NCBI GenBank assembly: GCA_016287995.1
Contig: JAEEXW010000033.1
Location: 1 to 13,443, forward strand
Reading direction: 5' to 3'
Source of the DNA: Bacteroidales bacterium
GTDB taxonomy: Bacteria > Bacteroidota > Bacteroidia > Bacteroidales > UBA3824
Length of the DNA: 13,443 nt
Shown: piece after piece, positions 6,286 to 13,443 of the stretch
Numbering within the stretch: position 1 is the first letter of the stretch
Layout: each line of letters starts with the position of its first letter
The notes under the pieces: model-generated
What the model saw: the letters and a program-made list of their open reading frames with translations, nothing else
Databases searched by the model: none
Told to the model about the DNA's origin: nothing
Made by a program: the position numbers and the translations under genes

Positions 6286-9200
6286 TTATTTTCGCTGAAC
6301 AGTCCAACCGTTGGGGATGTAAGATGCTCCACTAAAAGAGCCTGTGGTAGAACAATGTTTTTCTTCTAATCCTTCCGGGCATACAAAAGTTCCACTATCC
6401 ATTTGTCCTTCATAAACCCAACCTGAATTATTACCCCATTTGGTAAAATTAACCGAAATATAATTTAGCACCGAACAACCTCTGAACATATTATAATAAC
6501 AACTCGGAACTAAATCTGATGCGGGCAAATAAGGAGCGCGTTTCAGTTTTTTGCAATTAGCAAACATACCTGAATAGCAACCATCATACAATTCTGTTGC
6601 TGGAAGTTCTGGTGCTGTTGTCAGGCTATAACAGCCTGAAAACATATCTGAATAACAATTCCTTTCCAAAATTGTTGCAGGTAATTTTGGAGCGGTCAAC
6701 AAATTTGTGCAGTTTTTAAACAATCCAGAAAAACAACCATCTGTTGGTATCATATCCATCTCACATTTTTCGTCAATTAATGACATTACAGAACCTGAGG
6801 CATTTATTTTTCCTGTCATGGAAAAATAACATCCGCTAAAATTCAAATTCATGCCTTTTTTACCTCTAAAATAGACCTTACTTCCTGTGGTCGGTAATGT
6901 AATAACAAGACCATTAGAAGTTGACGATGCAGCATAAGTTCCATAAGATTTCCATCTCATTTTGTCCAATGAGTATTCAAGATTATTTAATTTAGGGATT
7001 CCATTATATGTTGAACTTGAACTACTGCCAGAAAAATTAAAACGTATCGTCGAACCGCCAATCACTGCCGTAAAGCACAGATAATCAATTCCATCATCAA
7101 AAGGCTCCAAGACGGTGTAAGAGAATTTTACATCTTCGCCTTTTACGCCGCCGAGCCTACTCTTGATAACGCCGTTATAAGTTCCCGCTTTTTTGGTCGG
7201 CAAAATAGTACTATATTTTTCGACAGAAGAAGCATTATCAATTTTCTGATTGTCAACATAAATCTCTATATCACATTCAACAGAAGAAACAACATCGAGT
7301 TTTACTTCATCGCCGACATAATAATCACTGTATTCGCCGTTCACAAAGTACGAAATTTCAGGTACGATAAGTTTTATAACATCGTAAGTAAATTTGTTTT
7401 CCTCGGAAACTAAATTTCCGTTTTTACCTGAAAACGATACTGTATAAGTACCTTCTGAGGCGGTAGGAAGTTTTACACGCCATGACGGAGCGTCCTTTTT
7501 ACTGTCAGCAACAACATCGTCTATTTTTACTGTCATATCGCAGGCAGCATTAGAATTAATTACAAGGAACAAATCGCAGCCTTCGTAAATTGTCTCAGGA
7601 GCATCAAGCGAATATGTCAAAACAGGTGTTACTGCCGATACCGTATAACTGAAAGTTTGGTCCTCAGCCATTGCACCGTCGTTGTCTCCACTGATTACAA
7701 CCGTATACGTTCCGGCAGACATCGTAGGAAGTGTTGCTGTCAGATTGTCTTTGCCGTCTGCTGTTGCAATTTCGGAGTTGTTGACTTTTACACTGATATT
7801 ACATTCAATGTTTGCTGAAACATTTATCGTACAAATATCGCCCTGATTGAGTTGTGTACTTCCTGACAATGTGTATGTCAAGACAGGTTTAGGCATTTCT
7901 ACCGAGTAAGAGAAGGTTTCTGACGCCGTCAAATCGCCTGATTTTGCGCTAATTACAACATCGTAATTGCCTTTTTCGCTGCTTGGCAGTTGTATACTGA
8001 AAAGTTTATTACTTGTTTTCTTTACAGCAACGTTTTCTCCGTTTATAGTAACCTCAACCTCTGAGGCAAGATTAGTAGAGAGTTGTGCGGAATACTCCTC
8101 TCCTATCATAATACTTGATGCCGGATTTGAGAGTTCGTAATTAACGGTTAAGCGCAATTTTTCAACGGTATAATCAAATTCCTTGTTTTCTGCAATCAAG
8201 TCTCCTTTTTTAGCAGAAATTGTAACATGAAATTTACCTTCTGCATCTGTTGGAAGTTTTGCTTTCAATTCTTTGTTGCCCTTGCTTTCTCCGACGGTTT
8301 TATCATCAACCGTTACAGTAATATCACAATCTTTGTCTGCGCTGACGGTCAGAGTAAGGTCATCGCCGAAAATTATACTGCCGGTTTTCGACAATTCAGG
8401 TTCTGACAATACAGGACGCGGGTCTTCGGCTGCGCCGGTAGTTGATACAGACCAGCCTTTGGGAATTGCAGAGGTGCCATATTCTTGTTTCAAGTTGCTC
8501 GGACATGTAAAAACGCCGTTAGCAGCGACATTCAGAGTCCAATATTCCGTTGCTTTTTTGTCAGCAGCCCAATCCACTGCACCTACGGAGATGCTTTTGA
8601 GTTTTGAGCAGCCATCAAACATTCTCGCATAACAAGACTCTTCCAAAACAACAGCAGGAAGTTCTGGTGCTTTTTCCAATGCAGTACAAGATTTGAACAT
8701 ATTGGAATAGCAAGCCTTTGTGAGTTTTTTCGCAGGCAGAACGGGGGCTTTGGTCAAAGCCGTACAACCTCTAAACATAGTGTTAAAACAAAATTCCGCT
8801 AGTTCAATATCAGGGAAATTGCTTACAGAGGTCAACGCTTTACAACCGTCAAACATTTCATAGCAGCAGTATTCCGCAAGTTTTTGAGCGCGGAATTTCG
8901 GAGCGGTTGTCAGAGCCGTACATTTTGCGAACATATCGCGGTAACAACTCGGTTGCAAAACCGTTGCCGGAAGCATAGGCGCGGTAACAAGTGTTGAACA
9001 ACCTTCAAAAAGGTGTGCGAAACAATATTCGTTAGGTATTTTCTTCAAATCCTGAAAACCGCTGCCTTTTATAAGGCTCATGATGTTACCCGAAGCGGCG
9101 GCTTTGCCTTCGATAACAAACTTCACATAATTTGCAAGTTTGTTGAGACCGGCAGCATTGTTTCCGTAGAAACTTACTTTGTCGCCTTTTGAAAGCGCGA

Positions 9201-9609
9201 TGTTTGTTGAAACCGTTGTATACGCAGTTCTTGTACCTGCGCTGCCGCTGTGCTTTGTAATCTGATATTGAATATCAAGTTTGGCCAATATTTCCTCCGT
9301 ACAAAACAGAGATATGTTAACGCTGTTGTCAAGGGCAACAATTGTAAGCGGCGAAGAAATATCGCCGTCTTTTTCTGTCGGAATTTCCACAGTGAAATCA
9401 GTTTCCTGAGTTCTGTTGTGTGATGCGCCGTTGGTGTCATCAGAATTGCTGTCGCCGGAGTTATTGTTATTATTTTGCCCAGTACCATTCCCATTATTAG
9501 TGGTAGAGGTTTTCTTTTGCGGTTCATCTTCTTTTTTCTCACAACTTGCTATTGTAAAAGCAAATGCAAAGAACAAAACCGCTATAAAAAAATAATTTAA
9601 TCTATTCAT
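6286..9609 (-). CDS. Surface lipoprotein with BspA-like CY..MF repeats and five Ig-like domains
   Basis: 1107 residues. Signal peptide II 1-22 with lipobox IASC (lipid on C23), followed by EKKEDE, which resembles the acidic lipoprotein export signal of Bacteroidota and suggests surface exposure. A disordered Asn/Thr/Ser-rich tether spans 24-83. Module A (87-391) has a beta-type domain with a GDKVSFYGNN turn, six 26-residue repeats (196-338) of the form APELPA..L...CY..MF.GCT.L, and a cap ending IPKGW. Five Ig-like domains of about 86 residues follow (403-834), each with a LPT...G.Y.V.ISAK.G end. Module B (842-1104) repeats module A with four units and the same cap (YIPNGW). No T9SS C-terminal domain is visible. 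It lies 38 bases after its paralogue and ends at a strong terminator. Adhesion or ligand binding is the likely role by analogy with BspA proteins; the ligand is unknown. Confidence 0.88.
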   Translation of the reverse strand: MNRLNYFFIAVLFFAFAFTIASCEKKEDEPQKKTSTTNNGNGTGQNNNNNSGDSNSDDTNGASHNRTQETDFTVEIPTEKDGDISSPLTIVALDNSVNISLFCTEEILAKLDIQYQITKHSGSAGTRTAYTTVSTNIALSKGDKVSFYGNNAAGLNKLANYVKFVIEGKAAASGNIMSLIKGSGFQDLKKIPNEYCFAHLFEGCSTLVTAPMLPATVLQPSCYRDMFAKCTALTTAPKFRAQKLAEYCCYEMFDGCKALTSVSNFPDIELAEFCFNTMFRGCTALTKAPVLPAKKLTKACYSNMFKSCTALEKAPELPAVVLEESCYARMFDGCSKLKSISVGAVDWAADKKATEYWTLNVAANGVFTCPSNLKQEYGTSAIPKGWSVSTTGAAEDPRPVLSEPELSKTGSIIFGDDLTLTVSADKDCDITVTVDDKTVGESKGNKELKAKLPTDAEGKFHVTISAKKGDLIAENKEFDYTVEKLRLTVNYELSNPASSIMIGEEYSAQLSTNLASEVEVTINGENVAVKKTSNKLFSIQLPSSEKGNYDVVISAKSGDLTASETFSYSVEMPKPVLTYTLSGSTQLNQGDICTINVSANIECNISVKVNNSEIATADGKDNLTATLPTMSAGTYTVVISGDNDGAMAEDQTFSYTVSAVTPVLTYSLDAPETIYEGCDLFLVINSNAACDMTVKIDDVVADSKKDAPSWRVKLPTASEGTYTVSFSGKNGNLVSEENKFTYDVIKLIVPEISYFVNGEYSDYYVGDEVKLDVVSSVECDIEIYVDNQKIDNASSVEKYSTILPTKKAGTYNGVIKSRLGGVKGEDVKFSYTVLEPFDDGIDYLCFTAVIGGSTIRFNFSGSSSSSTYNGIPKLNNLEYSLDKMRWKSYGTYAASSTSNGLVITLPTTGSKVYFRGKKGMNLNFSGCYFSMTGKINASGSVMSLIDEKCEMDMIPTDGCFSGLFKNCTNLLTAPKLPATILERNCYSDMFSGCYSLTTAPELPATELYDGCYSGMFANCKKLKRAPYLPASDLVPSCYYNMFRGCSVLNYISVNFTKWGNNSGWVYEGQMDSGTFVCPEGLEEKHCSTTGSFSGASYIPNGWTVQRK
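6457..6735 (-). repeat. CY..MF repeat array, module B of the 1107-residue lipoprotein (4 units)
   Basis: The units run CFSGLFKNC, CYSDMFSGC, CYSGMFANC, CYYNMFRGC, spaced 78 bases. The array is closed by the cap that leads to the protein's C terminus. Confidence 0.85.
7108..8403 (-). repeat. Five tandem Ig-like domains
   Basis: Five copies of about 86 codons each. Every copy has a LxYxL opening strand, a middle strand of the C-D/N-I-x-V type and the ending LPT...G.Y.V.ISG/AK.G....E...F.YTV. The copies are diverged in sequence. The paralogous upstream gene has one copy of the same domain (9858-10115). Confidence 0.8.
8596..9024 (-). repeat. CY..MF repeat array, module A of the 1107-residue lipoprotein (6 units)
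   Basis: Six units with the core C-x7-C. The third unit carries CCYEMFDGC, where an extra cysteine one position later matches the shifted cysteine seen in the corresponding units of the paralogue. Confidence 0.85.
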
Positions 9610-9647
9610 TTTTTTATGTGCTTTTTAAAGTTTAGTTTTTTGTTTTA

Positions 9648-12600
9648 CTAATCCCAGTCAATGTCATCGTCTTCTTCTTCGTCATCATCGTAATTATCAT
9701 CATCTTCTTCATCTTCTTCGTCATCATAGTTATCGTCATTGTTGTCATCTTCATCATCATAATCATCTTCTTCGTCGTCTTCATCATCGTTGTTGTCATC
9801 TTCATTATCATCTTCATCATCAAAATTATCATCATCGTCATTATTTTGACTTTTTTCGACAACATTGTAACTGAACTCAATATGATTTGAATTGGTTTTA
9901 TCATTAGTTGCATACGCTGTAACGGTATATTTACCTTTATTTTCTGTCGGTAAATATACTTTCAATGATTTTGTATCATCTTGATATTTTAATATGTTGT
10001 CGTTAACGAAAACCTGAATCGTGGAATATTGATCGGCAGAGAAATTAACGTAAAAGTTGTCATCCTGAGTGATTTCCGACGAATTGTCGCTCAGAGTGTA
10101 CGTTAGAGAGATTTTTTTGACTTCCTCCTCAGGCTTGTCCTCTTTGCCGTCGTTGTAGAGTGTCCAGCCTTCGGGGACGTAACTTACACCATTCTCGCGC
10201 TCAAAATTGGCAGGGCCATAGAACGAACCCGTGGACGATACGCCGCTAAGCCAACCGCTTGTATTGTCGGCAGTGCCGTTAAACGACGAAAAACCTACCT
10301 TTACATACGACAAATTAGTGCACCGCTTGAACATTCCCAAGTAACAACCGGAAACCAGTTTTGTCGCCGGAAGTTCGGGAGCCTTGGTCAATGATTCACA
10401 TTCCCTGAACATTCCGTCGTAACAATCCTCAGCAAGATTCATAGCATTGAGTTTTGGAGGATTGGTAAGTGATGTACAACCCCAAAACATTACTTGATAA
10501 CAACTCTTTGCTAATTTGGTAGCGGGAAGTTCAGGCGCATTTTTAAGTGCCGTACATTTGCAAAACATCTGTAAATAACAAGATTCCGCAAGATTAGTTG
10601 CTCTGAGTTCAGGGGCTTTGGTCAAATTTGAACACTGCCAAAACATAACACGATAGCAACCTTCAGCAAGATTTGTTGCAGGGAGTTCCGGTGCTTCCGT
10701 CAGTGATGTACAGCCTTTAAACATTTCATCGTAACAATACTCTGTCAAAGTAGTCGCTGGAAGTTCAGGGGCTTTTGTGAGGGCTTCACAGTTCTCGAAT
10801 AAGCCGCTAAAACATTTTTTTGCAGGTATGGTTTTGGATTTACATGTCTTGTCAACCAAACTCATTACATTGCCAGAGGCGGCAATTTTGCCCGTCATTT
10901 CAAACGATGCCCCGCTCATGCCGTTGTCATAAAAAATATGAAGTCCGTCGGGATTGTTGCCACGGAAATATACTTTTTCGCCATAGTTGAGCGCTATTTC
11001 TTGTCCTTTCTGGTAAATCTGCCAAGATTTTTTGTCGGTGCTGTATTCTACATTAAGGCTTGTAAAATAAAATTTGACAGTAGAACCAGATTCCTCCGCC
11101 GTAAAGCAAAGGTAATTGTTGGTGTCGTTGATATCCTGCTGTTGCTGTCCGTTTTTGTAAATAGTCCAACCTGCGGGAACGTAACTTGGACCATTGGATT
11201 CCTCTTGAAAATCAGCCGGACCGTAGAACGAACCTTTTGATGCAACATCCTTAACCCATTCAAATGTCTTACCGTATGAAGGATCACATGCTTTGAATGC
11301 TACTTTAATGTATGACAATTTATTGCATCCGCTAAACATCTTTTCATAACAAGCATCCACAAGGGTTTCAGAGGGAAGTTCGGGTGCTTTTTCCAAAGAT
11401 GTACATCCGGCGAACATCTTTTCGTAACAAGCCTCCGTCAAAGTCTTAGCCGGAAGTTCAGGAGCCTCCGTCAAAGATGTACAATTGCCGAACATATTGA
11501 AATAACATGATTTGGCAAGTTTTGTGGACGGCAGTTTGGGTGCTTTCCTCAAAGACGAACAACCATCAAACATACTGCTGTAACAGCCTTCTTCAAGATT
11601 AACAGCCGGTAAATCAGATACCTGTGTAAGCGATGTGCATTTTTCAAACATCGCGGTATAACAATCTTCGGCAAGATTGGTTGCTGTTAGTGTCGGCACA
11701 CTTCTTAGTGCTGTACATTCGCCAAACATCTGGAAACAAGAACCAAGTGCCATTGTATTTGCTTTAATAGAAGGAACTTGCTGCAAAGATGTACATTCTT
11801 CAAACATACATGAGTAACAATACCTTTCCAAATTCGTTGCCGGAAGTTCGGGGGCAACAGTCAAAGCAGAACACCTGTTGAACATTCTTTCGTAGCAATT
11901 TTCTTTCAACTGAGTTGCCGGAAGTTCTGGTGCGGAAACAAGGTTTTCATTATAGGAAAATAGGTATGCAAAACAATAGTTGGACGGGATTGTTGTCGAT
12001 TGACAGGTCTTGTCAACAAGACTCATAATATTGCCCGAAGCCTCAGTTCTGCCAGAAAATTTGAATGATGCAAAACTTTTTGACAAGCCGCTTGGGTCTT
12101 CGTATGACAGTCCATTGGGATTGTCGCCTCTAAAATACACTTTATCACCGACGTTTTGCAGTTTGACAGTACCTGAGTAATCCTGCCATGTAATTTTATC
12201 AAGAGAGTATTCCATGTTTTGGACGGAAACGGTTCTTGTAAATTTTACTTCTACACCAGCCTCTTTTGCCGTGAAACACAGATAATTGGTATTGTCAACA
12301 ACTTCGGGGTCGTCATCCTTGTTGTCGTTATCGTCCACCTGTTCATCATCTTTTAGGGAGTTGTCCAATGTCCAGCCCTGTGGAATATTTGCGTTGCCGC
12401 GCTCGTCTTTGAGAGCCGCTGAACACACAAAAGTTCCTGTCGCTGCCACACCTTGAACCCAATACGCCGTATATTCTTTGTTGTTCCAGTCGGTGAAATA
12501 TACAGTTATGTTGTTAAGACTAGAACAATTTTTGAACATATTTGAATAACAAGCAGTTGTCAGCGTTTTGGCTTTGAGTACGGGAGCGGTTTGCAGCGAA

Positions 12601-13443
12601 GTACAACCCATAAACATAGAGTTGTAACAATGCGGTGCAAGCGTTGCGGCTTCAAAATCAGGTACTTTGGTAAGAGCCTTGCAGTCTTGGAACATTTCGA
12701 AACAAGCGTAGTCTGCATATTGTTTGGCGTGTACTTTGGGTGCTTTTTCCAACGACGTACATTTTGCAAACATCAATTTGTAGCAGTTCGGTTTCAAAAT
12801 TTCAGCCGGCAAAGCAGGTGCGGAAACAAGAGCCGAGCAACCTTCAAAAAGGCTTGCAAAACAGTATTCGTTAGGTATTTCCGTAGTTTGCAAAGTCGGA
12901 TCAATAAGGCTCATAACATTACCGGAAGCCGCAATTTTGCCTTCGGCTTTGAAAGTTACATAACGGCCTTGCTGGTTGAATCCGCCCGGATTATTACCTC
13001 TGAACCAAACTTTTGCCCCCTCTCTTTCAAGGGTTATAACCTTGGAATTTTCGGTATAATCCGTCCATGTTTTATTGTCAAGCGAATATTGTATGTTAAG
13101 CGAATTGAAATGATCCAATACACCGAATAATCTTACAGAAGAGTTTGCTTGTTTTGCCGTAAAACAGAGAGCCTCTGTAAGATGTTCAACACCCTCGTCA
13201 TCGTTATTTACTACGGGGGCTACTTTCGTAGTATCCGTATTTGTTTTGTCCTGCTCCTGCGTTCTGTCATGTGATACGCCGTTAACATCGTCGTCTTCGC
13301 CAGTGTCTTTATTGGTATTTTGATTATTGTTTTTTGCATTAGTATTAGTAGTCTGCGGCTTTTGCGGCGGGTCTTCCTCAGTGGAACAGCCTGCTAAAAC
13401 CACAGACATACAAATTGCAAAAAACAAAATCCTGAAAATATTT
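9648..13443 (-). CDS. Surface lipoprotein with three CY..MF repeat modules, one Ig-like domain and a poly-acidic tail (5' end just off window)
   Basis: The frame is open to the right edge; residues before the TTG at 13427 read NIFRI and continue a signal peptide, so the true start is a few bases beyond. Numbered from that TTG (1259 residues): lipobox LAGC (C14), Asn/Asp/Thr-rich tether 15-85, module 1 (87-355, 5 repeats), Asp-rich linker, module 2 (381-758, 9 repeats), Gln-rich linker, module 3 (771-1092, 7 repeats), one Ig-like domain (1105-1190), then a tail (1197-1259) with 49 Asp/Glu in 63 residues. Each module opens with LCFTA...EYS.D...W..Y...VYFRGNNP.G and closes with GSF.GP...YVP.GWT. 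The stop is TAG directly followed by TAA. It is the first of two lipoprotein genes. Surface adhesin or binding protein is inferred; the ligand is unknown. Confidence 0.87.
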   Translation of the reverse strand, partial: NIFRILFFAICMSVVLAGCSTEEDPPQKPQTTNTNAKNNNQNTNKDTGEDDDVNGVSHDRTQEQDKTNTDTTKVAPVVNNDDEGVEHLTEALCFTAKQANSSVRLFGVLDHFNSLNIQYSLDNKTWTDYTENSKVITLEREGAKVWFRGNNPGGFNQQGRYVTFKAEGKIAASGNVMSLIDPTLQTTEIPNEYCFASLFEGCSALVSAPALPAEILKPNCYKLMFAKCTSLEKAPKVHAKQYADYACFEMFQDCKALTKVPDFEAATLAPHCYNSMFMGCTSLQTAPVLKAKTLTTACYSNMFKNCSSLNNITVYFTDWNNKEYTAYWVQGVAATGTFVCSAALKDERGNANIPQGWTLDNSLKDDEQVDDNDNKDDDPEVVDNTNYLCFTAKEAGVEVKFTRTVSVQNMEYSLDKITWQDYSGTVKLQNVGDKVYFRGDNPNGLSYEDPSGLSKSFASFKFSGRTEASGNIMSLVDKTCQSTTIPSNYCFAYLFSYNENLVSAPELPATQLKENCYERMFNRCSALTVAPELPATNLERYCYSCMFEECTSLQQVPSIKANTMALGSCFQMFGECTALRSVPTLTATNLAEDCYTAMFEKCTSLTQVSDLPAVNLEEGCYSSMFDGCSSLRKAPKLPSTKLAKSCYFNMFGNCTSLTEAPELPAKTLTEACYEKMFAGCTSLEKAPELPSETLVDACYEKMFSGCNKLSYIKVAFKACDPSYGKTFEWVKDVASKGSFYGPADFQEESNGPSYVPAGWTIYKNGQQQQDINDTNNYLCFTAEESGSTVKFYFTSLNVEYSTDKKSWQIYQKGQEIALNYGEKVYFRGNNPDGLHIFYDNGMSGASFEMTGKIAASGNVMSLVDKTCKSKTIPAKKCFSGLFENCEALTKAPELPATTLTEYCYDEMFKGCTSLTEAPELPATNLAEGCYRVMFWQCSNLTKAPELRATNLAESCYLQMFCKCTALKNAPELPATKLAKSCYQVMFWGCTSLTNPPKLNAMNLAEDCYDGMFRECESLTKAPELPATKLVSGCYLGMFKRCTNLSYVKVGFSSFNGTADNTSGWLSGVSSTGSFYGPANFERENGVSYVPEGWTLYNDGKEDKPEEEVKKISLTYTLSDNSSEITQDDNFYVNFSADQYSTIQVFVNDNILKYQDDTKSLKVYLPTENKGKYTVTAYATNDKTNSNHIEFSYNVVEKSQNNDDDDNFDDEDDNEDDNNDDEDDEEDDYDDEDDNNDDNYDDEEDEEDDDNYDDDEEEDDDIDWD
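9651..9839 (-). repeat. Low-complexity GAT/GAA/GAC tract encoding the acidic tail
   Basis: It encodes 63 residues, of which 49 are Asp or Glu, broken by Asn, Tyr, Phe and one Trp. An imperfect 51-base (17-codon) period is visible: one exact match runs 9741-9754 against 9792-9805, and the protein shows EDDNNDD twice, 17 residues apart. Slippage here would change tail length in steps of three bases without breaking the frame. Confidence 0.8.
10302..10814 (-). repeat. CY..MF repeat array, module 3 of the acidic-tail lipoprotein (7 units)
   Basis: Seven units spaced 78 bases, from CFSGLFENC to CYLGMFKRC, linked by APELPAT.LA-type segments. They are more regular than the units in the other arrays. 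Confidence 0.87.
11304..11975 (-). repeat. CY..MF repeat array, module 2 of the acidic-tail lipoprotein (9 units)
   Basis: Nine units, the longest array in the window. The first has lost its second cysteine (CFAYLFSYNENL), and the fourth has a cysteine shifted by one (SCFQMFGEC). Confidence 0.87.
12504..12863 (-). repeat. CY..MF repeat array, module 1 of the acidic-tail lipoprotein (5 units)
   Basis: Five units; the third has the one-position cysteine shift (ACFEMFQDC). The first unit, EYCFASLFEGCSAL, is nearly the same as the first unit of module A in the paralogue. Confidence 0.85.

Noticed and set aside
6286..6400. T9SS sorting domain at the end of the 1107-residue lipoprotein
   Set aside because: The C terminus is the GWT cap of a repeat module; no T9SS C-terminal domain pattern is seen and the protein is already lipidated.
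8273..8632. 119-codon plus-strand frame
   Set aside because: It is antisense to the Ig-like region of the lipoprotein, with no start context or homology.
9632..9913. 93-codon Met/Lys/Thr-rich minus-strand frame
   Set aside because: It is the shifted frame of the GAT-rich acidic tail (GAT repeats read as ATG), not a real protein.
10302..12863. 78-base periodic repeats as a CRISPR array or IS-related repeat
   Set aside because: The repeats are in frame, encode a regular 26-residue unit and have no spacer-like unique segments.
12591..13130. 179-codon plus-strand frame opposite the large lipoprotein gene
   Set aside because: It is antisense to the repeat-rich coding region; Cys/Arg/Phe-rich composition without any family resemblance marks it as a shadow.
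9648..13427. TTG at 13427 as the start of the large lipoprotein gene
   Set aside because: Upstream codons NIFRI extend a normal signal peptide, so the gene very probably starts beyond the window.

Overview
The window looks like a chromosomal segment of a gut-type Bacteroidota (Bacteroidales-like) bacterium. It is AT-rich with A-rich leaders and few Shine-Dalgarno sites. One promoter matches the Bacteroidota sigma consensus exactly (TTTG, 19 bp, TAnnTTTG), and two very large multi-domain lipoproteins carry BspA-like repeats. No tRNA, rRNA, CRISPR array or insertion sequence was seen, and no stretch over 300 bases lacks a gene; the longest gaps are 145 and 139 bases.

Left part (1-2939): the 3' end of a membrane-anchored repeat/TPR protein runs rightwards and ends at a strong terminator, which overlaps the last codons of the convergent yggS (PLP homeostasis). 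Leftward from 2856 lie tcdA (t6A-to-ct6A cyclisation in tRNA), cdd (cytidine deaminase) and yggS. tcdA and cdd may be co-transcribed, with a possible extra promoter for cdd inside the tcdA 3' end. A canonical G-quadruplex motif lies between cdd and yggS.

Middle part (2940-5300): proB and proA form a two-gene proline operon (glutamate to glutamate semialdehyde). A perfect 11-bp inverted repeat separates proB from the divergent tcdA and carries a -7-like box on each strand. An 18-bp perfect inverted repeat terminates proA.

The 5303-6199 part is a toxin-antitoxin-like cassette: a Panacea-domain (DUF4065) gene under a textbook promoter, overlapping a short partner gene. The partner is split by an in-frame amber codon, at what looks like a tryptophan position. 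The best reading is an intact antitoxin beside a broken partner.

Right part (6220-13443): two leftward genes, 38 bases apart, encode paralogous lipoproteins of 1107 and at least 1264 residues. Both are built from the same parts: a lipobox, an Asn/Asp-rich tether with a shared short motif, a beta-type domain followed by arrays of a 26-residue Cys-paired 'CY..MF..C' repeat and a closing cap, and an Ig-like domain. The first-transcribed gene has three repeat modules, one Ig-like domain and a 63-residue tail that is nearly all Asp/Glu. The second has two repeat modules flanking five Ig-like domains. They are probably outer-membrane, surface-exposed proteins whose ligand cannot be read from the sequence. 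The first-transcribed gene runs off the right edge by a codon or more.
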